From: DASYML01 sp036399835
Lineage (GTDB): Bacteria > Acidobacteriota > Blastocatellia > Pyrinomonadales > Pyrinomonadaceae
Assembly (NCBI GenBank): GCA_036399835.1
Contig: DASWMI010000146.1
Span: 1 to 51,501 of the forward strand
DNA: 51,501 nucleotides
Direction: 5' to 3'
Part shown: one piece after another, positions 24,034 through 32,942 of the stretch
Layout: the number at the start of each line of letters is the position of its first letter
Position numbering within the stretch: the first letter of the stretch is position 1
Notes under the pieces: model-generated
The model's database searches: none
What the model was told of the DNA's origin: nothing
What the model saw: the letters and a program-made list of their open reading frames with translations, nothing else
Translations under genes and position numbers: made by a program

Positions 24034-25956
24034 TCAGCTTTTGACCTTTTGTCGTTTCGCGCGCCGACCGTCCAAGACTTCCATGGCCTCTTTGACGCGC
24101 GTGTAGATGCCGTCCGGGTCAAGCCCGTATTTGGCTAAGAGTAGCTTCGGGTCGCCGTGCGTGACGAGGCGGTCGGGCACGCCCATACGCACTACGCGGA
24201 CCTTATCCTGCAAGCCGTTCTCTTCCAGAAGCTCCATCACGGCAGAGCCGAAGCCGCCCGCCAGATAAGCCTCTTCGACCGTCAAGATGAGTCGCTTGGT
24301 CTGGGCCAGCGCGAGCAGCAGGCTCGCATCCAGCGGCTTGACGAAACGCGCGTTGACCACCGTGCTCTCGATTCCTTCCTGTGCCAGTAGCTCAGCCGCC
24401 TTGAGCGACGGGTAGACCATAGAGCCGTAGGCGACGAGCGCGACATCGCCGCCATCGCGCAGGATTTCGGCCTTGCCTATTTCAAGCAGTTGCGGCTCGC
24501 GCTCTGTGTCTGCACCAACTCCGCTCCCGCGCGGGTAGCGCATCGCCGCAGGCCCCGTGTGCTCCGTCATCGTGTAGAGCATATCGCGCATCTCGCCTTC
24601 GTCCTTCGGAGCCATGAGAACCATATTCGGCACGCCGCGCAGGTAAGCTATGTCGAGCAGGCCGTGATGCGTCGGCCCGTCGCCGCCGACAATCCCCGCG
24701 CGGTCCAGGCAAAACTTGACGTTCAAATTTTGCAGGCAGACATCATGCACTATCTGGTCGAAGGCGCGTTGCAGGAAGGTAGAGTAGATGGCCGCGAAGG
24801 GTTTGAGTCCTTCGCAGGACATCCCCGCCGCAAAGGTCACGCAATGCTGCTCGGCGATGCCGACATCAAAGGCACGCTCGGGAAACTTTTCCAGCACAGC
24901 ATCAACGCCCGTCCCGTCAGGCATCGCCGCCGTCAGCACGACAATCTTTTCGTCCCTTGCCATCAACTCGCACATCGCCTTGCCGAAGATAGCCGTGTAA
25001 GCCGGAAGAGAAGGCTTGGCAGATTTGACGGGCTGGCCCGTCGCCAGCTCGAAAGGGCCTGTCGCGTGCCAGGCGTAATAGTTCTTCTCGCCAGCCGGAT
25101 AGCCCTTGCCCTTCGTCGTCAGAGCATGAACGATAACGGGGCTGTCCTGCACCTTCTTGGCCTCTTCGAGCGCGCGCACGAGCGCCCCCGTATCGTGTCC
25201 GTCAACATAGCCTATGTACTTAAAGCCAAGCTCGTTGACCAGAGCGCCCGGCAGGACCGCCGCCGCGATGGCATCCTTGACGGTCTTGGCCGCATGATGC
25301 AGCCGCTCGCCCAGAGACGGAATCGAGCGCAAGGTTTCTCCCACCTCATCCTTAAAGCGATGATAACCTTGCGCCTCGCGTATGCGATTGAGATAACCAG
25401 TCAAAGCTCCGACCGCCGGAGCAATAGACATCTCGTTGTCGTTTAAGAGCACGATGAGCCGCGTCTTCAAATGTCCGGACTGGTTGACCGCCTCCATAGC
25501 CATCCCGCCCGCCAGGCTCGCATCGCCGATGATGGCGCAGACATGATGGTTCTGATTTTGGCGATCACGCGCGATTGCCATTCCGAGCGCGGCTGAGAGA
25601 GAGGTCGAAGCATGGCCCGCGCCAAAGGTGTCATACTCGGATTCATCCCGCCGCAGAAAACCGCTGATGCCGCCATACTGCTTGATGGTCGGCAGGAGGT
25701 CGCGGCGCGCGGTCAGGATTTTGTGCGCATAAGCCTGGTGGCCCACGTCCCAGACGAGGCGGTCCTGCGGCGTCTCGAAGGCGTAATGGAGAGCCACGGC
25801 CAGCTCTACCGCGCCGAGGCTCGCCCCCGTGTGGCCGCCTATACGCGACATGGTTTCGAGAATGTACTGGCGAATCTCATCTGCGACTTCCTGGAGCTGG
25901 TCCGGGCGCAGGCGGCGCAGGTCTGCCGGTGAGCTAATCGTTTGTAGAAGTTTCAT
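24034..25956 (-). CDS. dxs: 1-deoxy-D-xylulose-5-phosphate synthase
   Basis: A 640-residue thiamine-diphosphate enzyme making DXP from pyruvate and glyceraldehyde-3-phosphate, the first step of the MEP isoprenoid pathway. The N-terminal half has GHASTSLSAALG, the ThDP motif GDASLAGGMAMEA and NDNEMSI; the middle has DVGIAEQH with the catalytic glutamate and the substrate-site RAGIVGGDGPTHHG; the C-terminal transketolase-like domain closes with GSAVMELL. The ATG at 25956 matches the usual MKLL start; another ATG lies nine bases upstream. It is a single-gene minus-strand unit. Isoprenoid supply would be needed for any hopanoid made by the radical SAM pair. Confidence 0.97.
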   Translation of the reverse strand: MKLLQTISSPADLRRLRPDQLQEVADEIRQYILETMSRIGGHTGASLGAVELAVALHYAFETPQDRLVWDVGHQAYAHKILTARRDLLPTIKQYGGISGFLRRDESEYDTFGAGHASTSLSAALGMAIARDRQNQNHHVCAIIGDASLAGGMAMEAVNQSGHLKTRLIVLLNDNEMSIAPAVGALTGYLNRIREAQGYHRFKDEVGETLRSIPSLGERLHHAAKTVKDAIAAAVLPGALVNELGFKYIGYVDGHDTGALVRALEEAKKVQDSPVIVHALTTKGKGYPAGEKNYYAWHATGPFELATGQPVKSAKPSLPAYTAIFGKAMCELMARDEKIVVLTAAMPDGTGVDAVLEKFPERAFDVGIAEQHCVTFAAGMSCEGLKPFAAIYSTFLQRAFDQIVHDVCLQNLNVKFCLDRAGIVGGDGPTHHGLLDIAYLRGVPNMVLMAPKDEGEMRDMLYTMTEHTGPAAMRYPRGSGVGADTEREPQLLEIGKAEILRDGGDVALVAYGSMVYPSLKAAELLAQEGIESTVVNARFVKPLDASLLLALAQTKRLILTVEEAYLAGGFGSAVMELLEENGLQDKVRVVRMGVPDRLVTHGDPKLLLAKYGLDPDGIYTRVKEAMEVLDGRRAKRQKVKS

Positions 25957-26324
25957 TGCGCACATTGTAACGCGGGCTGCCGCGTTTTGCTATCTCACAA
26001 AAGTATCATTATTCGCGCCCCAAAGCTTACGCAAACTTAAAGATAAACCCGGCTCAACGGGTGTCTGTGAATTTAATTGAGGCAGCTTGCTTTGCATTGC
26101 AAAGTAATTTATATATCAAACGCGTAGCTGCGTCAATCAACTTTCTCGCGCAGTTGCGGCGGCTGATTAGACGGCCCTGATAAAAATCCAAACTAACGGA
26201 GCGGCGCTCGCGTCTAACGGTTCAGGCTCTCTAAAGAGTCTCCCTATTCTCGGCGACAGCCCTTGAAGCTCCGGCTTTAAGGGCGCGCAATCCTGGTAAA
26301 CAACTGATAAGGAGTAAATCGGAA
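25957..26324. other. Divergent intergenic region with palindrome
   Basis: These 368 bp separate dxs (minus) from the Spy-like gene (plus). A perfect 15-bp palindrome lies at 26090-26104, followed by AT-rich TAATTTATATATC, which could be part of a promoter. TAAGGAGTAAATC precedes the ATG at 26325. I see no gene or tRNA here. Confidence 0.4.
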
Positions 26325-26828
26325 ATGTCTTTAAGAGGTAAATTAATCGGGACCAGCCTCGCGCTCGGCCTGATGCTCGGCTTCGGCACGGCGGCCCTAG
26401 CGCAACAGCCTGCCCCGCAGGGCGCGCAGCAGCCAGGCCCCGGCATGGGACGGCACGGCGGGCGCGGCGGCCCTCATCGCAGAGGCGGCATGCATCGCAT
26501 CATGCGTGAGCTGAACCTGACCGAGGCACAGCAACAGCAGGCACGCGCCATCGCCGAACGCTACGAGAGCAGCAACCGTGTGCGCCACGAGGAACTGCGC
26601 CGGCTTCACGAGCAGGGTAGAGATGGCGCGCTCAGCCCCGAGGCGCAGGCGCGCTTAGAGGCTTTACGCAAAGAGGTGCGCGAGTCCATGAAACAGATGC
26701 ACGCGGAAATGCTCACGATCCTGACGCCGGAGCAGCGCGCCAGGCTGGAGCAGTTGGAAGCAGAGCACAAGGCCCGTCGGCAGGAGAGACGCGGCAGACC
26801 CGACAACCAGCAGGATAACGACCAGTAA
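26325..26828 (+). CDS. Spy/CpxP-like periplasmic protein
   Basis: A 167-residue exported protein with a signal peptide (LIGTSLALGLMLGFGTAALAQ) and a Gly/His/Arg-rich segment (about residues 45-60) that could bind metal. Two LTxxQ-type elements follow: LNLTEAQQQQAR and LTPEQRARLEQL, within a long helical region. This is the hallmark of the Spy/CpxP/CnrX group of envelope-stress chaperones and metal sensors. The role is inferred from the family. TAAGGAG precedes the ATG and a perfect terminator follows the stop. Confidence 0.85.
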   Translation: MSLRGKLIGTSLALGLMLGFGTAALAQQPAPQGAQQPGPGMGRHGGRGGPHRRGGMHRIMRELNLTEAQQQQARAIAERYESSNRVRHEELRRLHEQGRDGALSPEAQARLEALRKEVRESMKQMHAEMLTILTPEQRARLEQLEAEHKARRQERRGRPDNQQDNDQ

Positions 26829-26860
26829 GTTGCAGCACAAACAGAAGCATACAACCCCTT

Positions 26861-26909
26861 GAGCGGCGCTGGTCCTCGCATTGGACCAGCGCCGCTCTTA
26901 TCTTAATCT
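26861..26909 (+). terminator. Terminator after the Spy-like gene
   Basis: A perfect 15-bp stem (26861-26875 with 26883-26897) with a seven-base loop is followed by a T-rich stretch, TTATCTTAATCTT. It lies between convergent genes and may serve both. Its right arm contains one TGGACCA word. Confidence 0.85.
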
Positions 26910-26931
26910 TCAAATCCGGCTCGCTCGCGAC

Positions 26932-27471
26932 TTAACGCGAGATGGAGAGCGGCGCGGGTTGCGTCCCGCAACATGAGTTCGCCTCCGTGGAAAGAGCCGT
27001 AGCCGTCTCATCGGAGCTTTCCGTTAAGACAGTCTCCGCGACGGCGGTCGTACAGCAAGAACTTGTTTGCGCCAGATTGTCTTCAAGGACGACGAAGGCT
27101 TCCCACTCGTTGCCGTCAGGGTCTTGGACCCAGGTTTTGTCCTGAAGGGCATAGCAACAGTTGGTCTGCATCTCGTCGCGTGTCAGCAGTCCGGCCTCGG
27201 CCCACCTGCGGCGCATCAAGAGCACGTCGTCTGTCGAACCCACTTGCAGGCCCATGTGCGAGAGCGCGCCGCGCTCGCCGAAAGCCACCTGGTTGAGCGT
27301 CAGATTGAGCGGCGGGTTGGCGACATCGAATTTCGCATAACCTGTTCGCACCTTGCTCGGCTCAAGCCCCAGCATCTTCCTGTAAAACTCCAGGCTCTTC
27401 TCCACATCCTTCACATTGAGCGCCAGATGCGCCTTCAGCACCTGCACCTCTCGATTCGCTTCTTTTTCCAT
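26932..27471 (-). CDS. arsI: ArsI-type C-As lyase (glyoxalase/dioxygenase superfamily)
   Basis: A 179-residue vicinal-oxygen-chelate protein. The metal ligands fit H15, H72 and E124, and the trivalent organoarsenical site fits the pair C105-C106 in NCCYALQDKTWVQDPDGN. The spacing matches known ArsI proteins, which split the C-As bond of methylarsenite. CadI-like proteins share the fold. The Ser/Thr-rich tail adds two further CC pairs (139-140 and 167-168), an extension that could trap arsenite or another soft metal. The ATG at 27471 follows GAAGGAG. It is divergent from arsR and shares its palindromic operator. Confidence 0.85.
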   Translation of the reverse strand: MEKEANREVQVLKAHLALNVKDVEKSLEFYRKMLGLEPSKVRTGYAKFDVANPPLNLTLNQVAFGERGALSHMGLQVGSTDDVLLMRRRWAEAGLLTRDEMQTNCCYALQDKTWVQDPDGNEWEAFVVLEDNLAQTSSCCTTAVAETVLTESSDETATALSTEANSCCGTQPAPLSISR

Positions 27472-27501
27472 CTTCACTTCTCCTTCGATTGGCTGACTAT
27501 T

Positions 27502-27525
27502 ACATATTCGCCTGTGCGAATATGT
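27502..27525. promoter_or_regulatory. ArsR-type operator
   Basis: A perfect inverted repeat of two 10-base arms (27502-27511 and 27516-27525) with a four-base centre, core ATATTCGC-N4-GCGAATAT. It lies in the 120-bp region between arsI and arsR, as expected for an ArsR/SmtB dimer site repressing both genes. A TAAAAT -10-like box for arsR is at about 27580. Confidence 0.75.
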
Positions 27526-27591
27526 TGGCACTATATGCTTCCCCAACACATACGTCAAGACATATATGAGAGTTCGTGCTAAAATATTTCC

Positions 27592-27990
27592 ATGAGCAAG
27601 ACGGATGAAGGGTTCGACATGGAGCTATTGTTTCGGGCGCTGGCCGACCGGACGCGGTTGCGCTTGATTAGTCTGATGGGCGACGACGAATTATGCGTCT
27701 GTTTCTTTGTCGAGGTCTTGAAGACGAACCAGCCGAAAATCTCTCGCCATCTGGCGTACCTGCGAAAGGCCGGGGTGGTGGCGGCGCGGCGCGAAGGCAA
27801 GTGGATGCATTATCGCATCGTCGAGCCGCCGGATGAGCATGCCGCGAGCGTTTTTCGTGAGGTGCGCGCGTGGCTTGCGGAGGAACCGGAGATGCAGCGA
27901 GATCGTATACGTCTGAAGAAGGTTTGTTGCGCTGTGCAGCCTCCCGTGCAACTGCGCGGAGCGCCTCGACCGGCAAGCCTGACAATGTAA
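27592..27990 (+). CDS. arsR: ArsR-family metalloid-responsive repressor
   Basis: A 132-residue winged-HTH repressor. The DNA-recognition helix carries the metal site ELCVC (C35, C37) in the E. coli ArsR-type position, and TNQPKISRHLAYLRKAGVV is the recognition helix. A second cysteine pair, C112-C113, in the tail could complete a three-coordinate As(III) site. Binding of arsenite or a methylated form should release the operator between arsR and arsI. The next gene starts 23 bp after the stop, so read-through is possible. Confidence 0.92.
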   Translation: MSKTDEGFDMELLFRALADRTRLRLISLMGDDELCVCFFVEVLKTNQPKISRHLAYLRKAGVVAARREGKWMHYRIVEPPDEHAASVFREVRAWLAEEPEMQRDRIRLKKVCCAVQPPVQLRGAPRPASLTM

Positions 27991-28013
27991 ATCAGAGGTC
28001 TCAACAAAGGAAG

Positions 28014-29006
28014 ATGACAATGGTTATCGCTGTGGATTCTTTAATGCACGAGCAGCTCCTGGAACGTCGTCAGAAGCTGGAGATTGCCATCAATGCCTTC
28101 GACGGGAACGCGGAATTTATGCGTCTCCTGACCGAAGTTGACGCGGCGCTTGAGCGTATACAGAGGGGCACATACGGGTTGTGCGAAGTCTGCCATGACC
28201 CTGTCGAGACGGAAAGGCTCATCGCAGACCCGCTGGTCCGATTTTGCATAGACCACCTGACACCCGTTCAGCAACGCGCACTGGAAGAGGATTTAGTGCT
28301 CGCGGCGCAGATTCAGAGAGGGCTGCTGCCGGAGAAGAATTTCAGTTTTAACGGTTGGGAGATCGCCTACCAGTATGACCCTGCGGGGGCTGTCAGCGGC
28401 GATTACTGTGACCTCATACGCACACAGGAGGGCGACCTTTATTTCTTTCTCGGAGATGTCTCAGGCAAGGGCGTCGCGGCCTCTATGCTGATGGCGCATT
28501 TGCACGCGATGTTCCGCGCGTTGATTCCCGTCGGCCTGCCTCTGGACCAACTGGTCGAGCGGGCCAGCCGCGTCTTTTGCGAAAGCACCCTCCCGACGCA
28601 TTTCGCCACGCTCGTCTGCGGCAAGGCGAACATCAAGGGCGAGATTGAAATCTGTAACGCGGGCCATCTGCCGCCGCTTTTGATACATCAACGCGAGGTC
28701 AGACAGATTGATGCGACGGGCCTGCCCGTGGGCGTTTTTTGCAGCGAGCAGTTTAAGGTCGAGAAGCTGCAAGCCTCCGCGGGCGACACGCTTTTACTCT
28801 ACACGGACGGGCTGACGGAAGCGCCCGACGAGAACGGCACGGAATACGGCGCTGAAAGACTGTTAAAGCTCACGGGCCAGCTCTACAGCCTTGCGCCGCA
28901 GGATTTCGTCAGCCATTGTCTGAAAGATTTGAGGGATTTCTGCGGTCTCACACAGAGGCCGGATGATTTGACCATCATGGCTGTTCGGCGCAACGGAATA
29001 CATTAA
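28014..29006 (+). CDS. DksA-like zinc finger fused to PP2C (RsbU/SpoIIE) phosphatase
   Basis: A 330-residue protein. Residues 10-90 have the DksA/TraR coiled-coil and finger pattern: C57-x2-C60-x17-C78-x2-H81, with the usual IADPL between the halves and His in place of the last Cys. Residues about 95-330 form a PPM phosphatase of the SpoIIE/RsbU type, with AQIQRGLLP, GAVSGDYCDL (D131, D134), LGDVSGKG (D149) and a final PDDLTIM. RsbU-type enzymes dephosphorylate anti-anti-sigma factors. The fusion suggests RNA-polymerase or redox/zinc sensing coupled to partner switching. AAAGGAAG precedes the ATG at 28014. Confidence 0.85.
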   Translation: MTMVIAVDSLMHEQLLERRQKLEIAINAFDGNAEFMRLLTEVDAALERIQRGTYGLCEVCHDPVETERLIADPLVRFCIDHLTPVQQRALEEDLVLAAQIQRGLLPEKNFSFNGWEIAYQYDPAGAVSGDYCDLIRTQEGDLYFFLGDVSGKGVAASMLMAHLHAMFRALIPVGLPLDQLVERASRVFCESTLPTHFATLVCGKANIKGEIEICNAGHLPPLLIHQREVRQIDATGLPVGVFCSEQFKVEKLQASAGDTLLLYTDGLTEAPDENGTEYGAERLLKLTGQLYSLAPQDFVSHCLKDLRDFCGLTQRPDDLTIMAVRRNGIH

Positions 29007-29041
29007 GCTCTGCCGACAGGTTTGAGACCCGAATCAATCTT

Positions 29042-29065
29042 GAGGGCAGTTTGAAACCTGCCCTC
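29042..29065 (+). terminator. Hairpin after the phosphatase gene
   Basis: An 8-bp stem (29042-29049 with 29058-29065) lies 36 bp after the stop codon. There is no T-run, so this is a likely but not textbook terminator. Confidence 0.45.
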
Positions 29066-29114
29066 GATCTGCTATCCGACTTATTGACTGTCGTAATGAT
29101 ACAATCCTCCGGCG

Positions 29115-31859
29115 ATGTTTAAGTGCCCTTCATGCGCGACAGCGGTCCCGGACGAAAGCCTCTCCTGTCCTTCCTGCGGCACGTCTCTGGACCACTCAGA
29201 CGAGCCGACTCGCATCCTCAAGGATGTGCACCACTCCGCCGTCAACAAGGCTGGCTCTTCAACTCACAGGGCTTCACAGCATCTCTCACAATCAACCACC
29301 TCGTTTGATTCGATAGACAATGCGAGGTTCGTTCCCGGCACGATCCTGGCCGAACGCTACAGGATCGTGAGCCTGCTCGGTCGCGGCGGGATGGGCGAGG
29401 TTTACCGTGCCGAAGACCTGACGCTCGGCCAGCCCGTGGCGCTCAAGTTTCTGCCTGAGAATCTCGCCAGCGATGGCGTCGCCCTGGCGCGCTTTCACCG
29501 CGAAGTGCGCATTGCGCGACAGATTTCGCATCGCAACGTTTGCCGCGTCTACGACATCGGCCAGGTAGACGGCCAGCAATTTCTCTCCATGGAGTTTATC
29601 AAGGGCGAAGAACTCGCTTCGACCCTCAAACGCTTCGGTCGTCTGCCGATGGATAAGGCCATAGAGATTGCGCGACAGATTTGCGCGGGGTTGGCCGCAG
29701 CACATGACAATGGCGTGCTCCATCGCGATCTGAAACCCGCCAACGTGATGATTGACGAGAATGGCAATGCGCGGATTACGGATTTCGGATTGGCGGGGCT
29801 GGCCGAAGATTTTAGCGAAGTTAAATTGATCGAGGGCACGCCCGGCTACATGTCTCCAGAGCAGCTCGAAGGGCAGGAGCTGACGACCCGCAGCGACATC
29901 TATAGCCTGGGCCTCGTGCTCTATGAAATCTTCACTGGCAAGAAGGCTTTTGAAGCGCGAACGCTGCCGGAGTTGCTCCAGTTGCGCAAGAGCAACACGA
30001 CTCCGACCAGTCTCTCCGCGCTCAACAAGGATATAGACCCGCTGGTTGAGCGCGTCATCCTGCGCTGCCTGGAGAGAGAGCCGGATGAGAGGCCCGCTTC
30101 GGCCATACAGGTGGCCGCCGCGCTCCCGGGCGGAGACCCTCTGCAAGCTGCGCTCGCGGCGGGCGAGACGCCCTCACCGGAAATGGTCGCCGCCGCGCCC
30201 AAAGAAGGCGTCCTCAGACCGGCTGTGGCCGTCGCCCTGCTCGCCTGCGTCCTGGTCGGGCTGGTGCTTGTCGTTCTTCTTTCGGGGAAAGTGATGCTGC
30301 ACCGACAGGTCCAGCTTGAAAAATCACCCGACGTGCTCAAAGACCGCGCCAGCGATCTGATTAAAAAACTGGGCTATACGGATGCGCCTTCGGATAGAGC
30401 TTACGGGTTCTTGCGCAACGACGAATATTTGCGTTATGTGCAGGACCACGACTCGTCGCCGACGCGTTGGGATAAATTAAAGAGCGGGCAGCCGTCTGCG
30501 CTCAACTTCTGGTATCGTCAAAGCCCGCGTTATCTAGAACCGGCCTTTGGCACCAGTATACGCGTCTCGCCGGGAGACCCGCCGGTCCAGGTCTCCGGGA
30601 TGGTCAACGTCATCTTGAATCCTGCCGGACAACTGCTCAGCTTCACAGCCGTTCCGCCGCAGGTTGACGAGGGACAGGGCCAGCCGCAACCGCCTGACTG
30701 GTCCATTCTCTTTACAGAGGCGGGGTTCGACATCAAGAGTTTTAAAGAGACTGCTCCGAAGTGGCTACCGCTCCTGAACAGCGATACGCGCGCGGCGTGG
30801 GAGGGAAATTATCCGGGTCAGACAGAGATTCCCATACGCATAGAGGCGGCCAGCTTTCGCGGCAAGCCAATCTTTTTCTCCATCATCGGACCCTGGACCA
30901 GACCTTCTCGGATGCAGGCAGACCACAGCAGCGCCAGAGACCAGGCTTCGCAGTATATCTCTCTGGTCCTGCTTTTAACTGTCATCATCGCGGGCGTCCT
31001 GCTCGCCAGGCATAACTTGCGTCTCGGCAGGGGCGACCGCAAGGGGGCTTTCCGGCTGGCGCTCGTAGTCTTTGCGGCCTTCATGCTGGCCTGGCTCTTT
31101 CGCGCGAGCCACGTTCCGACGCAGGGAGAATTTAACCTCTTCATCAAGATTACGGAGCTGGCGCTGTTTGTTTCAGGGCTGGTCTGGCTCTGCTACATCT
31201 CGCTTGAGCCATACGTTAGAAGACGCTGGCCGCAGCGCATCATCTCCTGGAGTCGTCTGCTGGTCGGCGGCTGGCATGACCCGCTGGTCGGCAGGGACGT
31301 GCTCATCGGCGCGCTCTTTGGAACGGGGATGGCGCTGCTGGTTTACCTCTCATATCTTGCGCCGAGGTGGCTTGGTCGTCCGCCGGACCTGCCCCCGACG
31401 CCGGCTTTGGAGACCCTCTTGGGAATGCAGGATGTCTTCGGCGCTTTCTTTTGGAGCCACCTGACGGTAGTGATTTTTCTGGGGCTGATCGCGCTCTTTA
31501 TCTTTCTCCTGCTCAACATCATCTTGCGCAGAGAATGGCTGGCGATTGGACTCGGCTGGTTTTTAATCACGCTGGTGACAGTCTTGCAGGGCCACAATCT
31601 GGCGGTTGATCTCATCTTCGGCGGGCTGGTGGCGGCGCTCCTGGTCGGAGCTTTAGTGCGCTTCGGGCTGCTGGCGATGATCGCCGCACTCTTTTTCTAC
31701 ACGCTCTGCTTTATCTATCCTCTGACCTCAAACTTTTCCGCCTGGTCTTCGGGCGGGGCGATTTTCGCGCTGCTCATGGCGACGGCTCTCGCCGTCTACG
31801 GCTTCTACGCCAGCCTCGCGGGTCAACCCCTGTTTCGCGGCCAGTTCCTGCAAGATTAG
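29115..31859 (+). CDS. Membrane-anchored Ser/Thr protein kinase with zinc ribbon
   Basis: A 914-residue protein. An N-terminal zinc ribbon (C4-x2-C7-x10-C18-x2-C21) is followed by a Hanks-type kinase at residues about 82-345: GRGGMGEVY glycine loop, K111, HRDLKPAN (203-210), DFG (223-225) and TPGYMSPEQ. All catalytic residues are present. After a membrane helix near residue 375 comes a periplasmic domain of about 230 residues, then eight or so membrane helices to the end. This multi-pass C-terminus is typical of acidobacterial kinases and may sense the membrane. Phosphorylation targets are unknown. The gene is monocistronic. Confidence 0.92.
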   Translation: MFKCPSCATAVPDESLSCPSCGTSLDHSDEPTRILKDVHHSAVNKAGSSTHRASQHLSQSTTSFDSIDNARFVPGTILAERYRIVSLLGRGGMGEVYRAEDLTLGQPVALKFLPENLASDGVALARFHREVRIARQISHRNVCRVYDIGQVDGQQFLSMEFIKGEELASTLKRFGRLPMDKAIEIARQICAGLAAAHDNGVLHRDLKPANVMIDENGNARITDFGLAGLAEDFSEVKLIEGTPGYMSPEQLEGQELTTRSDIYSLGLVLYEIFTGKKAFEARTLPELLQLRKSNTTPTSLSALNKDIDPLVERVILRCLEREPDERPASAIQVAAALPGGDPLQAALAAGETPSPEMVAAAPKEGVLRPAVAVALLACVLVGLVLVVLLSGKVMLHRQVQLEKSPDVLKDRASDLIKKLGYTDAPSDRAYGFLRNDEYLRYVQDHDSSPTRWDKLKSGQPSALNFWYRQSPRYLEPAFGTSIRVSPGDPPVQVSGMVNVILNPAGQLLSFTAVPPQVDEGQGQPQPPDWSILFTEAGFDIKSFKETAPKWLPLLNSDTRAAWEGNYPGQTEIPIRIEAASFRGKPIFFSIIGPWTRPSRMQADHSSARDQASQYISLVLLLTVIIAGVLLARHNLRLGRGDRKGAFRLALVVFAAFMLAWLFRASHVPTQGEFNLFIKITELALFVSGLVWLCYISLEPYVRRRWPQRIISWSRLLVGGWHDPLVGRDVLIGALFGTGMALLVYLSYLAPRWLGRPPDLPPTPALETLLGMQDVFGAFFWSHLTVVIFLGLIALFIFLLLNIILRREWLAIGLGWFLITLVTVLQGHNLAVDLIFGGLVAALLVGALVRFGLLAMIAALFFYTLCFIYPLTSNFSAWSSGGAIFALLMATALAVYGFYASLAGQPLFRGQFLQD

Positions 31860-31933
31860 GTTGATTCAAGAGGAGCTTGATGCTGCCTTGCTCTGCTCCT
31901 TTAAGCTTCTGCTCTCTTGACGGACACCGCGCC

Positions 31934-31961
31934 TTGACATTCGCGTTTGGGAGGCTAGAAT
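31934..31961 (+). promoter_or_regulatory. Promoter of tRNA-Ser
   Basis: TTGACA (31934-31939) and TAGAAT (31956-31961) with a 16-bp spacer face the tRNA, which starts 33 bp downstream of the -10 box. A short CCTTC/GAAGG hairpin lies between. Confidence 0.7.
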
Positions 31962-31994
31962 ATCCCTTCGCCTGTGAAGGGCGCTTGAGAGCGC

Positions 31995-32085
31995 GGAGAT
32001 GTGGCCGAGTGGCTGAAGGCGGCGGTTTGCTAAACCGTTATAGGTCAAAAGCCTATCGCAGGTTCGAATCCTGCCATCTCCGCCA
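31995..32085 (+). tRNA. tRNA-Ser (anticodon GCT)
   Basis: A 91-nt class II tRNA. The acceptor GGAGATG (31995-32001) pairs with CATCTCC (32075-32081), followed by G and an encoded CCA (32083-32085). The anticodon GCT is at 32029-32031 in a 5-bp stem, a long variable arm follows, and the T-loop GGTTCGAATCC is intact. It reads AGC and AGT codons. Confidence 0.97.
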
Positions 32086-32116
32086 GTAAAATTTTCGAGC
32101 TTCGCAACGACGGACG

Positions 32117-32153
32117 GGTTACTTGGACGATAAAAAGCCAGGTAACCTTTTTT
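32117..32153 (+). terminator. Intrinsic terminator after tRNA-Ser
   Basis: A 10-bp stem (32117-32126 with 32138-32147, one G-U pair) followed by six T (32148-32153). It ends the tRNA transcript 32 bp after the CCA. Confidence 0.9.
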
Positions 32154-32294
32154 GCTGTTTTGATAAACCACTGCGGCGAGGCGACTCATGCTTGCACACG
32201 CTCCCAGGTCTCAGCTAAAAGATGTCTCGCCTGCTTCTCCTCCTCCTCCTGCTTGAAATGGTCCAGCACGCCAGCCATCTTTGAAGGAGAAAAA

Positions 32295-32942
32295 ATGATG
32301 CTGCATTTTGTTGCGCCGTCCGGCTTGAACCTGCAAGCCTTACAGTGGCTGATACCTTCCGCAAACGATTTGCGCGGGATGTTCCTCCAACTGCCTCCCA
32401 TCCTTGAGAAGATGCTGCGCCCGACCATCGTTTATATTTTTCTCGTCGTCGGGCTGCGTATCTTCGGCAAACGCGAGCTGGCCCAGCTTAATCCGTTCGA
32501 TCTGGTCGTCTTGCTCTCGCTCTCGAACACCGTGCAGAATGCCATCATCGGCGATGATAATTCTGTCACGGGCGGACTCATCGGCGCGTTCTGGCTGCTC
32601 TTTGTCAACTACCTTGTGGTACGCTTTCTCTTCAAGCACAGGCGGCTCGATCAGGTCATCGAAGGCAAGGCTACTATTCTGGTCCAGAATGGAAAGCTCT
32701 GCCCGAAGGAGATGGCTCAGGAGCTGCTGACCGAGGCCGAGCTGCTGATGGTCGCGCATCGCCAGGGCTTTAACAATCTCGATGAGGTCGAAACCTGTAC
32801 GCTTGAGCCGGGAGGGACTTTTTACCTGAAGGGCAAGGAGCCTCCCGTCGCGCAAAGGTATCAAGAGGAGCTGCGCTCGCGTCTGGATGAATTGAGCAAA
32901 CAGATCGAGGAATTGAGGAAGGGAAAAAGGGATGAAGGATAA
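32295..32942 (+). CDS. DUF421 (YetF-like) membrane protein
   Basis: A 215-residue protein with three N-terminal membrane helices and a cytoplasmic C-terminal domain. The signature LRIFGKRELAQLNPFDLVVL, then SNTVQNAIIGDD, is typical of the YetF/DUF421 family, whose function is still poorly defined. The ATG at 32295 is chosen because AAGGAGAAAAA precedes it; a longer frame to 32160 has an implausible Cys-rich N-terminus. The last residues (KGKRDEG) are encoded inside the left arm of the 32918-33066 repeat. Confidence 0.88.
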   Translation: MMLHFVAPSGLNLQALQWLIPSANDLRGMFLQLPPILEKMLRPTIVYIFLVVGLRIFGKRELAQLNPFDLVVLLSLSNTVQNAIIGDDNSVTGGLIGAFWLLFVNYLVVRFLFKHRRLDQVIEGKATILVQNGKLCPKEMAQELLTEAELLMVAHRQGFNNLDEVETCTLEPGGTFYLKGKEPPVAQRYQEELRSRLDELSKQIEELRKGKRDEG

